From Annona cherimola (lineage: Eukaryota > Streptophyta > Magnoliopsida > Magnoliales > Annonaceae), in the NCBI GenBank assembly GCA_030490835.1, contig CM059971.1, forward strand, positions 100,692,095-100,756,094: 64,000 nt of DNA. Direction: 5' to 3'. The position numbers were made by a program, and so were the translations under genes. The first letter of the stretch is position 1. Each line of letters opens with the position of its first letter. Shown one piece after another: positions 63,301-64,000 of this stretch. Below the pieces are notes generated by a model. That model was not told where the DNA came from and made no database searches. It saw only the letters and a list, made by a program, of their open reading frames with translations.

Positions 63301-63959
63301 AATAATATGAGTTAATACCAAGTGTATATCTATGTGTCATTCAATAATAGCTTTTTATGTTTTAATTAAATATATATGCGTGGGAGCAGTAGGTCTCCCG
63401 GATGGATGTAGTGTGGGAGCGGGTGGTCTCCCAGGTGGTTGTTTGGAAGCTGTGTCTTCCTTATTCTTTCGTGGAGCTGTGTCTCCAGACTTCTTTGGGA
63501 AAGATGTATCCCTTATATTTGTAAGAATGTCTCAGATCTTCAAGTATGATATGTGTTGAGATATGTACTTGTACCAATCAAAAAAAAAAAAAAAAAAAAA
63601 AATAATAGCTTTTTATGTTTTAATTAAATTTATAATTATATGTTTATATTTTATGCATTTTAACATTAGTTTCTATTATTTTTAGTTTTAAAATTTTATT
63701 TTATTGATAATTTTTTCTGATAAAATCATTAATATCTCCAATAAAATTATTTTACTTGTTTTTAACTTGACCAATAAATTGAATTTTACTAATAAAACAA
63801 GATGTGGACATTTACTTACATCTTCGACATAATCCATTCTTTTACACTTATCGATATTTTCCAATTATTATCCTTATTTATTTTGGCTTGATTCACTCTT
63901 ATTTTAACTTTGTATACATTTTACACAGTTTTTTAAAATATTTCTAACCGTGTAAGAAT
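63301..63959 (+). repeat. Direct repeat, copy B, interrupted by a SINE
   Basis: The same sequence as 62525-62924 once the SINE at 63372-63600 and its target duplication are removed. Similarity stops right after CCGTGTAAGAA. The window ends soon after, so any larger structure is cut off. Confidence 0.88.
63372..63600 (+). mobile_element. tRNA-derived SINE, 5'-truncated copy
   Basis: From GTGGGAGCAGTAGGTCTCCC to the poly(A) at 63580-63600 it matches the body and tail of the full-length SINE at 32705-33041 (GGAAGCTGTGTCTTCCTTAT, GTAAGAATGTCTCAGATCTT, TTGTACCAATC). It lacks the tRNA-like head. It is flanked by a perfect duplication of about 29 bp (63343-63371 and 63601-63629), which is unusually long. 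Confidence 0.92.
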
Positions 63960-64000
63960 CATTGACCTTTTACTTGAAGATGGGAATAGGTAGATTGAGG

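Noticed and set aside
62525..63959. TRIM retroelement or endogenous pararetroviral copy
   Set aside because: The direct repeats lack TG...CA ends, no tRNA primer site follows copy A, and the spacer has no polyprotein sequence.

Overview
This 64 kb window is nuclear DNA of a flowering plant. It is AT-rich, its genes have many GT-AG introns, and the spacers are full of small transposons. I cannot name the species. I see three genes that read intact and one transposase pseudogene.

Layout. 1-9.3 kb: a decayed Mutator-like (MULE) transposase gene on the minus strand, split by a 5.3 kb insertion with solo-LTR structure and a 5-bp target duplication. 9.4-15.1 kb: an 84-bp minisatellite, a GC-rich island ending in a Mutator-type terminus, a Tourist-like MITE, an old hAT-like element, and a 1.7 kb Pack-MULE-like element directly upstream of the first gene. 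15.2-25.1 kb (+): a 14-exon gene for a DEDDh 3'-5' exonuclease of the small-RNA-degrading nuclease 5 type (589 aa as modelled). 26.8-28.6 kb (-): an intronless GRAS transcription factor of SCARECROW-LIKE 1 type (607 aa). 30.7-41.8 kb: no convincing gene; a hAT-like element with perfect 8-bp target duplication, a tRNA-derived SINE, a very short second SINE, palindromic MITEs and AT-rich repeats. 41.8-54.3 kb (-): a 15-coding-exon gene for a multi-pass membrane protein with a calcineurin-like metallophosphoesterase domain (1019 aa; all exon phases fit). 56-64 kb: no gene seen; nested MITEs, a GC-rich patch, and a 400-bp direct repeat, one copy of which carries a SINE.

The three genes share no evident pathway: RNA turnover, transcription control, and a membrane phosphoesterase of unknown substrate. 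The strongest non-genic signals are nested insertions that give a relative order of transposon activity, and the solo LTR that cuts the MULE. I found no clearly new biological system. The least familiar items are an AT-rich repeat family with hairpins near its ends and 9-bp target duplications, and a SINE only about 116 bp long. Exon coordinates were worked out by hand from splice signals and reading phase and have not been checked against transcripts.
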